Part shown: piece by piece, positions 14,964-22,762 of the stretch | Layout of the letters: the number at the start of each line of letters is the position of its first letter | How positions within the stretch are numbered: position 1 is the first letter of the stretch | DNA from: Clostridia bacterium | GTDB lineage: Bacteria > Bacillota > Clostridia > Oscillospirales > CAG-272 | Length of the DNA stretch: 64,000 bases | Direction of reading: 5' to 3' | Assembly: GCA_017472255.1 (NCBI GenBank) | Contig: JAFUQU010000027.1 | Span: 1 to 64,000, forward strand | Translations under genes and position numbers: made by a program | The notes under the pieces: model-generated | Database searches by the model: none | The model's input: only the letters and a program-made list of their open reading frames with translations | What the model was told of the DNA's origin: nothing

Positions 14964-15746
14964 TCAGCGCAGCCTGCGCGCAAAGCTGCCGGGAGATTCT
15001 CCGGTCAGCTTTTTGAAAACGCTGGAAAAATAGAAGCTGTCCGAAAATCCCACGGCGGCGGCAGCTTCGGCGATGGTGAAGCCGCCTGCCAGCAGCTGTC
15101 CGGCGCGGCGGATGCGCACCTGATTCCGATAGGTGATGGGCGATACGCCGAAGCACTTTTTGAAGGTTTTTTCCAGATTGGACACACAGGTGGAGGACAG
15201 CTTTGCCAGCTCTTCGATGGAAGTGTCGCGGGCGTAGTGTTCTTCGATGTAGCTGACGGTTTTGGCGATGCGGTCGATGCCCGACTGCTTTTCACGAAGT
15301 TTGGACTCCCGGCGGGTCAGCATACCAATCATCCGGCACAGCTCGGCAACGCAGGCGTAAACATAATCGCTGCGGTGGGCTGACCACGTGTCGTAAACCG
15401 TTTTGGCAAGAGGAAGGAAATCGGCACTCTCCGGCTGCGGTATGCGCTGCGCCGCGTCGAGCAGCGGCGACGGAGCGCCGTTCTGATATTGTACAAAATC
15501 GATCTCGTAATACTCGGTATCGTCGGTGAGGCGATAATTGGTATAAGCCGCGCCGCGCGGAAGATACAGCACCTCTCCAGCACGGACGGTGATCCGCTCC
15601 GTACCGAAATCAAAGCAGTGTCCGCCTTTGATATAGCAGATAATGCCGTCGGCACGGCGGTTGGTTTCCACATACTGCTCGGTTACTTTATAGCGATAGA
15701 GCACGCACACCAGTTCCATATCCAGTCTGGCACGGTCGCAAAGCAT
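14964..15746 (-). CDS. AraC-family transcriptional regulator
   Basis: A 260-residue protein. The N-terminal cupin-like sensor (about 1-130; GHCFDFGTERITVRAGEVLYLPRG) suggests sugar-ligand binding. The C-terminal pair of helix-turn-helix motifs (about 160-258; DTSIEELAKLSSTCVSNLEKTF and IAEAAAAVGFSDSFYFSSVFKK) ends in the family consensus GxSPGSFARRLR. It is divergent from the DMT transporter gene at 15905, which it may control. The AAAGGA RBS supports ATG15746. Confidence 0.9.
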   Translation of the reverse strand: MLCDRARLDMELVCVLYRYKVTEQYVETNRRADGIICYIKGGHCFDFGTERITVRAGEVLYLPRGAAYTNYRLTDDTEYYEIDFVQYQNGAPSPLLDAAQRIPQPESADFLPLAKTVYDTWSAHRSDYVYACVAELCRMIGMLTRRESKLREKQSGIDRIAKTVSYIEEHYARDTSIEELAKLSSTCVSNLEKTFKKCFGVSPITYRNQVRIRRAGQLLAGGFTIAEAAAAVGFSDSFYFSSVFKKLTGESPGSFARRLR

Positions 15747-15767
15747 AGCATCAGTCCTTTCCTCTCC

Positions 15768-15796
15768 ATTATAATACAGATTTCATGCTATGGCAA
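15768..15796 (-). promoter_or_regulatory. Promoter of the AraC-type gene
   Basis: On the minus strand, TTGCCA (15791-15796) and TATAAT (15768-15773) with a 17-bp spacer, ending close to the AraC start at 15746. Confidence 0.65.
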
Positions 15797-15837
15797 GAGT
15801 TTTCCGAAATATTATAAAACTTTGTCGATATTATCTA

Positions 15838-15865
15838 TTGTATTCGACGGATAATCTGGTATAAT
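15838..15865 (+). promoter_or_regulatory. Promoter of the DMT transporter gene
   Basis: TTGTAT (15838-15843) and TATAAT (15860-15865) with a 16-bp spacer, directed at the gene starting at 15905. Confidence 0.6.
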
Positions 15866-15904
15866 ATTATACAAGAAAATTAATAATAGCGAGGCATTTT
15901 AATT

Positions 15905-16822
15905 TTGGACTACATACTTCAGTTTCTCCTGATACTTCTTCTGGTGGTGCTTGCCTGTACCAAGACAACGATCCAGAGCCGCATGAGCCGCCGTCATATT
16001 CGCTGCACACAGGACAGCGTACTGTTCAACGCGATGATGTTCGCCGCCATTGCGCTGTGCGTGGCGATTCTTTTCCCCATGTCCGCCATCACGCCGCAGA
16101 TTGTGGGATATGCCGCCATGGTAGCGGTCTCTACGACGGTATTCCAGACCACCTATTCGGTGGCGTTGAGTACGGGATCGGTTTCGCTGACCGTGCTCAT
16201 CGCCAATTTTAACGTGTTGATCACCACCGCGTCCAGCGTGCTGATTTTCAAGGAAAGCCTGTATTACACACAGTTGATCGGCATTCTTTTTCTTGTGGCG
16301 TCCATGTTTCTGAGCGTTGACAATTCGGGGGACTATCACAAGGTCAACTGGAAGTGGCTGGCGCTCTCGGTCACGGCGATGGTCACATCGGGACTTGGAA
16401 GCTGCATCCAGAAGTTCTTCGGCAGAACAGCAGGCGCTTCCCAGCAGGGAACGGATGCCGCCTTTCTCTTTATCAATTACTTGCTGGCGTCGCTTATCGC
16501 CTTTGCCATGTATTTCATCGGCAGCCGCTTCGGCAAGCGGGAAAAGAGCACTTTCGGCTTCAACAAGCACGTGCTGCTTTATGCATTAGCCACTGGTCTG
16601 ACATTGAGTATCTATCAGAAATTTTATATGTACGGCATGGCGCATATCGACGGAACCTTCATGTTCCCCACGCTGGCGGGCGCAAGCTCGGTGGGTATGA
16701 GCATCATCGGCGTGGTGATGTTCCGCGACTCGCTGTCGAAGCGGCAGTGGCTGGGCATTCTGTGCGGCATTGCGTGCGTGGCTCTGATGAATCTGCGGAT
16801 TGGCGGTTTTATCCAGCTGTGA
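15905..16822 (+). CDS. DMT/EamA-like membrane transporter
   Basis: A 305-residue membrane protein with about ten hydrophobic helices in two repeats (e.g. QFLLILLLVVLACTKTTI at the N-terminus and WLGILCGIACVALMNLRIGG at the C-terminus), the format of drug/metabolite transporters. The substrate is unknown. The start is an unusual TTG (15905) with a GAGG sequence upstream; no ATG fits the conserved N-terminal helix. It is divergent from an AraC regulator and closed by a clear terminator. Confidence 0.8.
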   Translation: MDYILQFLLILLLVVLACTKTTIQSRMSRRHIRCTQDSVLFNAMMFAAIALCVAILFPMSAITPQIVGYAAMVAVSTTVFQTTYSVALSTGSVSLTVLIANFNVLITTASSVLIFKESLYYTQLIGILFLVASMFLSVDNSGDYHKVNWKWLALSVTAMVTSGLGSCIQKFFGRTAGASQQGTDAAFLFINYLLASLIAFAMYFIGSRFGKREKSTFGFNKHVLLYALATGLTLSIYQKFYMYGMAHIDGTFMFPTLAGASSVGMSIIGVVMFRDSLSKRQWLGILCGIACVALMNLRIGGFIQL

Positions 16823-16859
16823 AAAATATCTCCCGCCCTTCGGCAGGAGATATTTTTTG
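16822..16859. terminator. Bidirectional terminator
   Basis: AAAAATATCTCC and GGAGATATTTTTT arms around CGCCCTTCGGCA, between the convergent DMT and GH78-like genes. Confidence 0.9.
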
Positions 16860-16863
16860 CGTT

Positions 16864-18999
16864 TCAATAGAATGCCAGCGCTACCCCGTCCGGCAGCGTG
16901 ACGCGCGGTTCCATGCCGCGCTTCATGTCAAGCACGATCACACCCTGCGGCACGGGAATTTCCACCCGCGCGAAGTCCAGTCCAAGCAGGGATGGATTCA
17001 ATCGCACCTGCCTGAAGCCAGGCTTGACAATCTCCAGCCCGGACAGCGCCATGGGCAGCGCATAGGCGGGTGTACCGCCCCAGGCATGGCTGTGATCAAA
17101 GTGATAGGTCGGTTCGGGCTTGTGGAAGCCCTCGGGCAGACCCTTCGGACACTCGGCGATCGGTGCCTTCCACTGTTCCAGCAGCGGCAGCGTCCATTCG
17201 TCACGAAGCCCGCAGCGGAGCACCGCTTCCAGCAGAAAGTGCATGAAGTAGGGCTGCACCTGGCCAAGACTGTCGTCGGACAGAATCCGCCGCAGCAGCG
17301 CTGCGCAGTCAGCTTGAGGCAGGATGCCGAAGTACGCTGCCAGAATGTTCGCGTGCATACGGTAATAGCGCTTTTCCACGTTCTGCGGCAGATAGGTGTA
17401 CAGCATATGCTCAGGCGTGGGCGTGTTCAGACCTTCGAAGAAAAGCTGACGTTCCCCATCCCACAGATTGGACAGAATCGCGTTTTTCAGCGTTTCCGCC
17501 TTCTCACGCTGTTCCGCCGCCATGGCAGGCTCGTTCAGCGTGTCGAACACCTTCGCCGCCGTTTCCAGCGCGCCGTAATAGAACAGGTTTAGACAGGTTT
17601 GTCCCAGCGCCTTGGGCGGATGGTGGGTGGAAATGCCGTCCGGGTTCAGCCAGTCGATGAACATATAGTCGGGCGGCGTCTCGATCAAACCGTTTTCCCC
17701 GATGTAGGAAGCGAACCGTTCCAGCAGCAGAATCAGCGCCCCTTCGCAGTCGGTGAGCAGCTCCCGTTCCCCGGTCAGCATCCAGCAGTCCCACAGCATC
17801 TGCACCCAGATCAGGCTGTAAGTGGTATGGAACATCCGGCCGTCGTTGTAGCGGAGCAGCTGCGCCGTCCGGCGAATGTCAAAGGCGGACAGCCGTTGAT
17901 CGCCGAAGGTGAAGGCGGTCATCAGCATCTCGATATAATAGTCGCCGGTGCAGGCCATCGGCTCGCAATGGCGGGGGCTGTCCAGATGATGGGTTTGGCG
18001 GCAGTATTTCAGCGTATGCGCGCAGACGTCCAGCACCTGATTCAGCCCGGCGTCTGACGTCACCGTTTTCGCTTCCCATTCCACGGGGAAGTGGGAACGC
18101 TGGAGACCGACCCGCAGCAAAGCCGTGGACTTTCCTTCGTTCGCCGCCTCAATCCGCAGACCACCCGCGCTGTGCAGCGTGAACCCGGTGTAGGATTCGG
18201 AACAGGTGAAGCGCATTTCCTCCGAAGTGCCGCCCTCATTGGTTTCGAAGCAGCTGATCTTTACGCGCAGATCGTCCGCGTCCGCGTCGGCGAGGATATA
18301 TCCGGCACAGATGCGGTCGAAGCCGAGCACTTTTTTCAGCGTCTCGCCGGGAAAAATCTCCAGCGTCTCTGTCCACTCGGTGTCCAGCGTGCAGAGCGGG
18401 AGGGGAGAGGTGAGCGTGTGCCAGCGGTTGGAAATGCGGCGCGCCGGGACGGGCGGCTCATCGGGCAGGCTGCCGTCGAAATGTCCGGGCGAAGTATAGG
18501 CGGGCAGGAGCTGAACCGTCCAGCGCTCGTCCGTGCCGATGAGAGTTTTCGTGTCGTCGGCGAATTCTACCTGACCGTCCAGAAAGAAGCCGCCGTGCCC
18601 CTGAGAATACTCGCAGATTTGCACCGGCATCATCCGCACCAGCGCCGTGAAGGTCAGCGTTCCTTCCGCAAGCCCGGGCAGGGAAGCGGTATCCAGCGTC
18701 AGCTCGGAGGCGTAATGCTGGGGGCGGGGGCTGTCGTTGCCGAGAAAGTCGCCGCCCACGCAGGCGGGACCGCGTCCCAGCAGCGTTTCGTTGGCATAGA
18801 GAATGAACGCGGTGTCGCCGCTGAAACGGATGTGCAGCCGTTCGATCGCCTTGCCGAAAGCGCAGCTTCGCTCAATGCGCACAACGGTGAAGCATCCGGC
18901 GTCGGGATGATGTCCGAGGGCGGAGGGCTTGACAGTCTGGCGGTCGGGATAAGCGTCGGCGGGCAGCCAGATCCACTGCTCGCGGGGTTCAAACTGCAT
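16864..18999 (-). CDS. GH78-like alpha-L-rhamnosidase
   Basis: A 711-residue cytoplasmic protein (no signal peptide). N-terminal beta-sandwich modules (about 1-320) precede an (alpha/alpha)6 barrel (about 330-640) and a C-terminal beta domain (HSHAWGGTPAYALPMALSGLE, then KPGFRQVRLNPSL, a typical GH78 ending). The barrel carries DSPRHCEPMACTGDYYIE, corresponding to the acidic catalytic region of Bac_rhamnosid proteins. GH78 enzymes release rhamnose from plant or bacterial glycans. It lies just downstream of a class C serine hydrolase gene in the same direction (11-bp gap). Substrate specificity cannot be read from the sequence. Confidence 0.85.
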   Translation of the reverse strand: MQFEPREQWIWLPADAYPDRQTVKPSALGHHPDAGCFTVVRIERSCAFGKAIERLHIRFSGDTAFILYANETLLGRGPACVGGDFLGNDSPRPQHYASELTLDTASLPGLAEGTLTFTALVRMMPVQICEYSQGHGGFFLDGQVEFADDTKTLIGTDERWTVQLLPAYTSPGHFDGSLPDEPPVPARRISNRWHTLTSPLPLCTLDTEWTETLEIFPGETLKKVLGFDRICAGYILADADADDLRVKISCFETNEGGTSEEMRFTCSESYTGFTLHSAGGLRIEAANEGKSTALLRVGLQRSHFPVEWEAKTVTSDAGLNQVLDVCAHTLKYCRQTHHLDSPRHCEPMACTGDYYIEMLMTAFTFGDQRLSAFDIRRTAQLLRYNDGRMFHTTYSLIWVQMLWDCWMLTGERELLTDCEGALILLLERFASYIGENGLIETPPDYMFIDWLNPDGISTHHPPKALGQTCLNLFYYGALETAAKVFDTLNEPAMAAEQREKAETLKNAILSNLWDGERQLFFEGLNTPTPEHMLYTYLPQNVEKRYYRMHANILAAYFGILPQADCAALLRRILSDDSLGQVQPYFMHFLLEAVLRCGLRDEWTLPLLEQWKAPIAECPKGLPEGFHKPEPTYHFDHSHAWGGTPAYALPMALSGLEIVKPGFRQVRLNPSLLGLDFARVEIPVPQGVIVLDMKRGMEPRVTLPDGVALAFY

Positions 19000-19010
19000 G
19001 GCGAAGCCTC

Positions 19011-20096
19011 TCAGGCGTGAAGCGCTTCGCGCAGGATGCCGGGCATCTCATTGCGCATATTCTGATTGGGGGAACCGAGCACGTGCTGGGCGTAGTAAAG
19101 CGTGCAGTCGTTGACCCGGTCGCAGACCAGATAAGCTGCCGCCGCGCCGCCCCAGCCGAAGTCCACCGCCGGACTGTCCGCATCCCTCGGGCAGCGGACG
19201 CCCAAACCGTAACCGTAACCGTAGCTGGTCAGTACTTCGCCGAAGCCCTGCTCGGGTGTCAGCTGATTGGTGGTCATTTCCCGCATGGTTTCTTCCTTGA
19301 GAAGCCGACCCTCCCGGTGGGCTTCGAGGAATTTGATGTAATCGTTGACCGTGGAGATACAGCCCGCGCCGCCGCTTTCGTAAGCGCTGCCCAGCTTGTA
19401 GCCGATGCGGCGTCCGCAGTTGACGTAGGTCTTGGTCGCTGCGTCATAGCGGTACTGGGCGGCGAGGGTGTCGATCTGCTCGTCGGGAATCAGGAAGGTG
19501 GTGTCCTTCATGCACAGCGGGTCGAAGATCGTCTGCTTCACATACTGCCCGAAGGTCATGCCCGTCAGCACTTCAACCAGCGCTGCCAGCACGTCGTGGC
19601 AGAGGCTGTATTCGTAGCGTGTGCCCGGATCAAAGAGCAGCGGGTCTTTTGCCAGATACCGCATGGTTTCCCGGGTGGGGCATACGCCGCCGGTAGCTTC
19701 CCGCGCTTCACGCAGTCCGGGGGAGCTGAGGTTGTAGGAGAAGCCCGCCGTCATGGTGAAAAGCTGGCGGATGGTGATTGCCGTTTTCGCGGGACGGACG
19801 GTGTCGCCGTCACGGACTGTCATCTCGGCGAACTCGGGCATATAGTCCGACAGCTTGTCGTCCAGCCCGAACAGCCCCTTTTCGTACAGCGTCAGCGCCG
19901 CCGTAACCGTGATGGGTTTGGAGCAGGAATAAATGTTGTATCGCTCGCTGCCGTCGATGGGGCGGGTCTTTTCATAATCGGAATAGCCGTACATCCGGCG
20001 GTAGATTTCGCGTCCGTGATGCCAGACCGAGCAGTCGTAAGAGGGAACGCCCATTCCGGCGAAGCGGTCGAGCAGTTCGGTAAGTTTTTCAAGCAT
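19011..20096 (-). CDS. Class C beta-lactamase-like serine hydrolase
   Basis: A 361-residue penicillin-binding-protein/beta-lactamase fold protein. The nucleophile motif SxxK is S57CSK60, and YEYS serves as the YxN-equivalent motif. There is no signal peptide, so it probably acts in the cytoplasm as an esterase or peptidase rather than in antibiotic resistance. It is co-directional with the GH78-like gene, so deacylating a glycoside substrate is a reasonable guess. It may be transcribed from TTGCTT/TATACT boxes near 20130-20160. Confidence 0.85.
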   Translation of the reverse strand: MLEKLTELLDRFAGMGVPSYDCSVWHHGREIYRRMYGYSDYEKTRPIDGSERYNIYSCSKPITVTAALTLYEKGLFGLDDKLSDYMPEFAEMTVRDGDTVRPAKTAITIRQLFTMTAGFSYNLSSPGLREAREATGGVCPTRETMRYLAKDPLLFDPGTRYEYSLCHDVLAALVEVLTGMTFGQYVKQTIFDPLCMKDTTFLIPDEQIDTLAAQYRYDAATKTYVNCGRRIGYKLGSAYESGGAGCISTVNDYIKFLEAHREGRLLKEETMREMTTNQLTPEQGFGEVLTSYGYGYGLGVRCPRDADSPAVDFGWGGAAAAYLVCDRVNDCTLYYAQHVLGSPNQNMRNEMPGILREALHA

Positions 20097-20180
20097 GATG
20101 ATACCTCGCTATATAAAATTGGGTTGAGTACAGTATACCACAGTTCGGTCAAAAAAGCAAGATATAACATGAAAATCCTC

Positions 20181-20209
20181 TTGAAACAGGGCGAAATCCA
20201 TGGTATAAT
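20181..20209 (+). promoter_or_regulatory. Promoter of the TSUP fusion gene
   Basis: TTGAAA (20181-20186) and TATAAT (20204-20209) with a 17-bp spacer, 36 bp before the start codon. Confidence 0.75.
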
Positions 20210-20244
20210 ATATTGTAAATACGAATCATACGGAGTATACATAC

Positions 20245-21759
20245 ATGGAATATTTCTGGTATATTATCGCCGCTCTCGGCGCAGGGATCGGCACAGGGCT
20301 GGCGGGATTGTCTGCGGCCACGGTGATGGTGCCCATTCTCATCGTCATGTGTCCCTCCTTTGCCGGAGAGACCGGCGCTTATCAGGCGACAGCCATCGCG
20401 CTGGCGTCGGACATTCTCGGTTCGGCGGTCACAACCGGCGTCTACATCAAGCATAAAAACATCGATCTGCGTCGGGGCTGGATTATGCTGGCCTGCATCA
20501 TCTGTATGTGTACCGTGGGCAGCTTTGCCGCGTGGAAGGCGGGCAATGTGGTTCTAGGCAGCTTTACGCTTTTCCTTACCTTCTGCATCGGCATCCGCTT
20601 TTTAATCAAGCCGGACACCACCCGAAAGGAGACGGTGGGGAAGGGCGCGCGGCTCGATTGGAAGGGCGTGGTCATATCGCTGTTCTTCGGACTGACCATC
20701 GGCTTTGGAACGGGCTTTGTTGGCTCTGGCGGCGGCATGATGATGCTGGTGGTTTTCACCGCTTTCCTCGGCATGGAGCTGAAGCCCGCCGTGGGCACCA
20801 GCACCTTTATCATGACCTTCACCGCGCTGATCGCCTCGGTAAGCCACATCCTCATCCATCCCGCCATCCTCACCGAAAAATGGGATGTGATGCTGATCTG
20901 CATTGTCACTGCCACCGCCGCGTCGCTGGTGTCGGCGCAATTCGCCAACAGGGTCAACAACCGCACCGTCGGGCTGGTTACTGGCGTGGTGCTGACCATC
21001 CTCGGCGGCACGATGATTGTGCTGAATTACCGCGAGGTTATCTTCGCAAACCCGCTGGTGGTGAGCACGCTCCAATGCTTCGGCTGGTATCTGCTGTATA
21101 TCGTCCTCTTTGCGTCGGCGCTGATCGTTCTGCATATCACCTGCAAGGTGCCGCGCCCTCTTTTCCGAAAATTACTCCACTTTCCGGCGTTTACCTCGTC
21201 GATTTTCGTCACGCTGATCGCGGAGAGCTGGCTGCCCGCCGCCCTGTCGCTGGTAATCTTCGCCGTCATCGTCTATCCCATTCTGGCGCTGCTGGAGCGA
21301 TGGAAGGGCTACGCCAATCTGTTCGTGGAAAAGCATCCGGGCGAGATCAAATCCAGCCTGCTGATTCTGTTTCTGTCGCAAGCCGCCATCGTGGCGCTGT
21401 CATGGGGCGTGTTCGGCGAACCGTGGATTGTCATCGCGGCTACCGCAACGTGGGGGATGGGCGATACCGCCGCCGCCCTTATCGGCATCCGATACGGAAA
21501 GCATCCCATCCGCTGGAAAATCGCCGATTCCCACAAAACCTGGGAGGGAAGTGGGGCTATGGCGGCGGTGTCCTTTGTGACCTGCGCGGCGGCGATGCTG
21601 CTGTTCGCGCCCTTTGACTGGCCGCTCTGCCTGCTGTTTGCGCTGATTGCAGCGCCGGTTTCCGCCTTTGTGGAAATGATCTCCCGGGGCGGCATGGATA
21701 CCATGACCGTTCCCATCGCGCTGTCGGCGCTGTTATGGCTGCTGGCGCTGGTCTTCTGA
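20245..21759 (+). CDS. TauE/SafE (TSUP) exporter fused to a phytol/dolichol-kinase-like domain
   Basis: A 504-residue polytopic membrane protein. Residues 1-270 are a TSUP/TauE-SafE permease: GAGIGTGLAGLSAATVMVP at the N-terminus and its second repeat GFGTGFVGSGGGMMMLVVF. Residues about 280-504 resemble the CDP-alcohol/phytol kinase (dolichol-kinase-like) membrane family: RKLLHFPAF, GMGDTAAALIGIRYGKHPI and DSHKTWEGSGAM. TSUP proteins export sulfite or organosulfonates; the kinase-like family phosphorylates polyprenols using CTP or related nucleotides. The pairing in one chain is unusual. The frame is continuous with no stop or frameshift between the halves. CGGAG 9 bp upstream supports ATG20245. 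Confidence 0.82.
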   Translation: MEYFWYIIAALGAGIGTGLAGLSAATVMVPILIVMCPSFAGETGAYQATAIALASDILGSAVTTGVYIKHKNIDLRRGWIMLACIICMCTVGSFAAWKAGNVVLGSFTLFLTFCIGIRFLIKPDTTRKETVGKGARLDWKGVVISLFFGLTIGFGTGFVGSGGGMMMLVVFTAFLGMELKPAVGTSTFIMTFTALIASVSHILIHPAILTEKWDVMLICIVTATAASLVSAQFANRVNNRTVGLVTGVVLTILGGTMIVLNYREVIFANPLVVSTLQCFGWYLLYIVLFASALIVLHITCKVPRPLFRKLLHFPAFTSSIFVTLIAESWLPAALSLVIFAVIVYPILALLERWKGYANLFVEKHPGEIKSSLLILFLSQAAIVALSWGVFGEPWIVIAATATWGMGDTAAALIGIRYGKHPIRWKIADSHKTWEGSGAMAAVSFVTCAAAMLLFAPFDWPLCLLFALIAAPVSAFVEMISRGGMDTMTVPIALSALLWLLALVF

Positions 21760-21766
21760 AATATAT

Positions 21767-21795
21767 CGCCCTCCGCGAGGTTTGCGCGGAGGGCG
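21767..21795. terminator. Hairpin terminator between convergent genes
   Basis: CGCCCTCCGCG (21767-21777) and CGCGGAGGGCG (21785-21795) form a perfect stem between the TSUP fusion gene and the minus-strand AraC gene. The T-run is weak on the + side (TACTTTATTT). Confidence 0.7.
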
Positions 21796-21799
21796 TACT

Positions 21800-22669
21800 T
21801 TATTTGTTGAAGCTGCGGTATTCGGAGGGTGTCTGTCCTACCAGCCGCTTGAAGGTTTTGGAAAAGTGCGGCAGATCGCAGAAGCCCACCTGATAGACGA
21901 TGTCGGAGATCGGTGTGCTGGTGGAGCGCAGGATATCCATCGCCATGTTCATGCGATAATTGACCAGAAAGGTGTGCAGCGACGCTCCGGTGTGTTCGCG
22001 GAAAACCCGGCTGATATAGGAGGGATTATAGTGGAAATGCCGGGCAAGGGTTTCGTTGGTGATGGGCGAGGCGTAGTTGTTCTGGATGTAGCGGATAATC
22101 TCGCGGATTAAAGTCTGACTTTTGCCCGAATATGTTCCTTTCTCCTCGATCATGCGCAGAATGCTGAGTATCAGCGATTTCAGCACCGAGGAAAGCAGCT
22201 CGTCGCAATGGTTTCCGCCGAGGAAAAATTCCGTGGTCAGCAGACGGAACCGCGATTCCAGCATAGACGCGCTTTCGATGACCACCGGCTGATTCAGCGC
22301 CGCCGCGTCCTCAAAGCTGACCCGCTCCAGAATGTCCGAATCGGAGAAAATATCGCTGTGGATGGGATGGAAGGATTTGCGGATGTGGGCGTGCCGATGA
22401 GTGTAGTCGAAGTTGATGACGATGAAATGCAGCGGGCGGCCTTCATCGATCTGCCAGACATATTCGGTTCCGGCGGAAAAGAGAATGGCACAGCCGGGCG
22501 TCAGCCGGTGAGCGGTGCCTTCGATATTGATACAGCCTTCGCCGCCAAGAATATAGAACAACCGGCAGTCCGATGTGCGCAGGCTGTAGAAAACATCCTC
22601 CCGGTTCTGGGTGGACAGGGTTGTGGTGATTGCCTGCCGGACAAACGGCTCACACTGCTGTAATGTCAT
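21800..22669 (-). CDS. AraC-family transcriptional regulator
   Basis: A 289-residue regulator. The N-terminal cupin (about 1-110; FYILGGEGCINIEGTAHRL) binds an effector. The C-terminal double HTH (about 190-289) has NETLARHFHYNPSYISRVFRE and ISDIVYQVGFCDLPHFSKTFKR, ending in VGQTPSEYRSF. ATG22669 is preferred over an upstream in-frame start because AGGGAGG lies right before it. The promoter and a 22-bp inverted repeat overlap this region. The binding-protein gene at 22763 lies upstream in the same direction and is a possible partner or target. Confidence 0.9.
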   Translation of the reverse strand: MTLQQCEPFVRQAITTTLSTQNREDVFYSLRTSDCRLFYILGGEGCINIEGTAHRLTPGCAILFSAGTEYVWQIDEGRPLHFIVINFDYTHRHAHIRKSFHPIHSDIFSDSDILERVSFEDAAALNQPVVIESASMLESRFRLLTTEFFLGGNHCDELLSSVLKSLILSILRMIEEKGTYSGKSQTLIREIIRYIQNNYASPITNETLARHFHYNPSYISRVFREHTGASLHTFLVNYRMNMAMDILRSTSTPISDIVYQVGFCDLPHFSKTFKRLVGQTPSEYRSFNK

Positions 22670-22723
22670 AGCTGCCCTCCCTGTGATATAAGATGCTCTT
22701 ATTATATCACAGAGAGGGCAGCT
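22670..22723 (-). promoter_or_regulatory. Large inverted repeat in the AraC promoter/leader
   Basis: The arms 22670-22691 (starting AGCTGCCCTC) and 22702-22723 (ending GAGGGCAGCT) are 22 nt each with one mismatch and a 10-nt spacer. One arm sits between the -35 and -10 boxes, the other covers the RBS region. Because transcription starts between the arms, a full RNA hairpin is unlikely, so this looks like a DNA operator. Confidence 0.7.
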
Positions 22724-22729
22724 TGTCAA
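22701..22729 (-). promoter_or_regulatory. Promoter of the AraC-type gene at 21800
   Basis: On the minus strand, TTGACA (22724-22729) and TATAAT (22701-22706), both perfect, with a 17-bp spacer filled by one arm of the inverted repeat. Confidence 0.85.
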
Positions 22730-22762
22730 TCGCTCTTTATCGAATCATGGCGGCAAGGAGCG

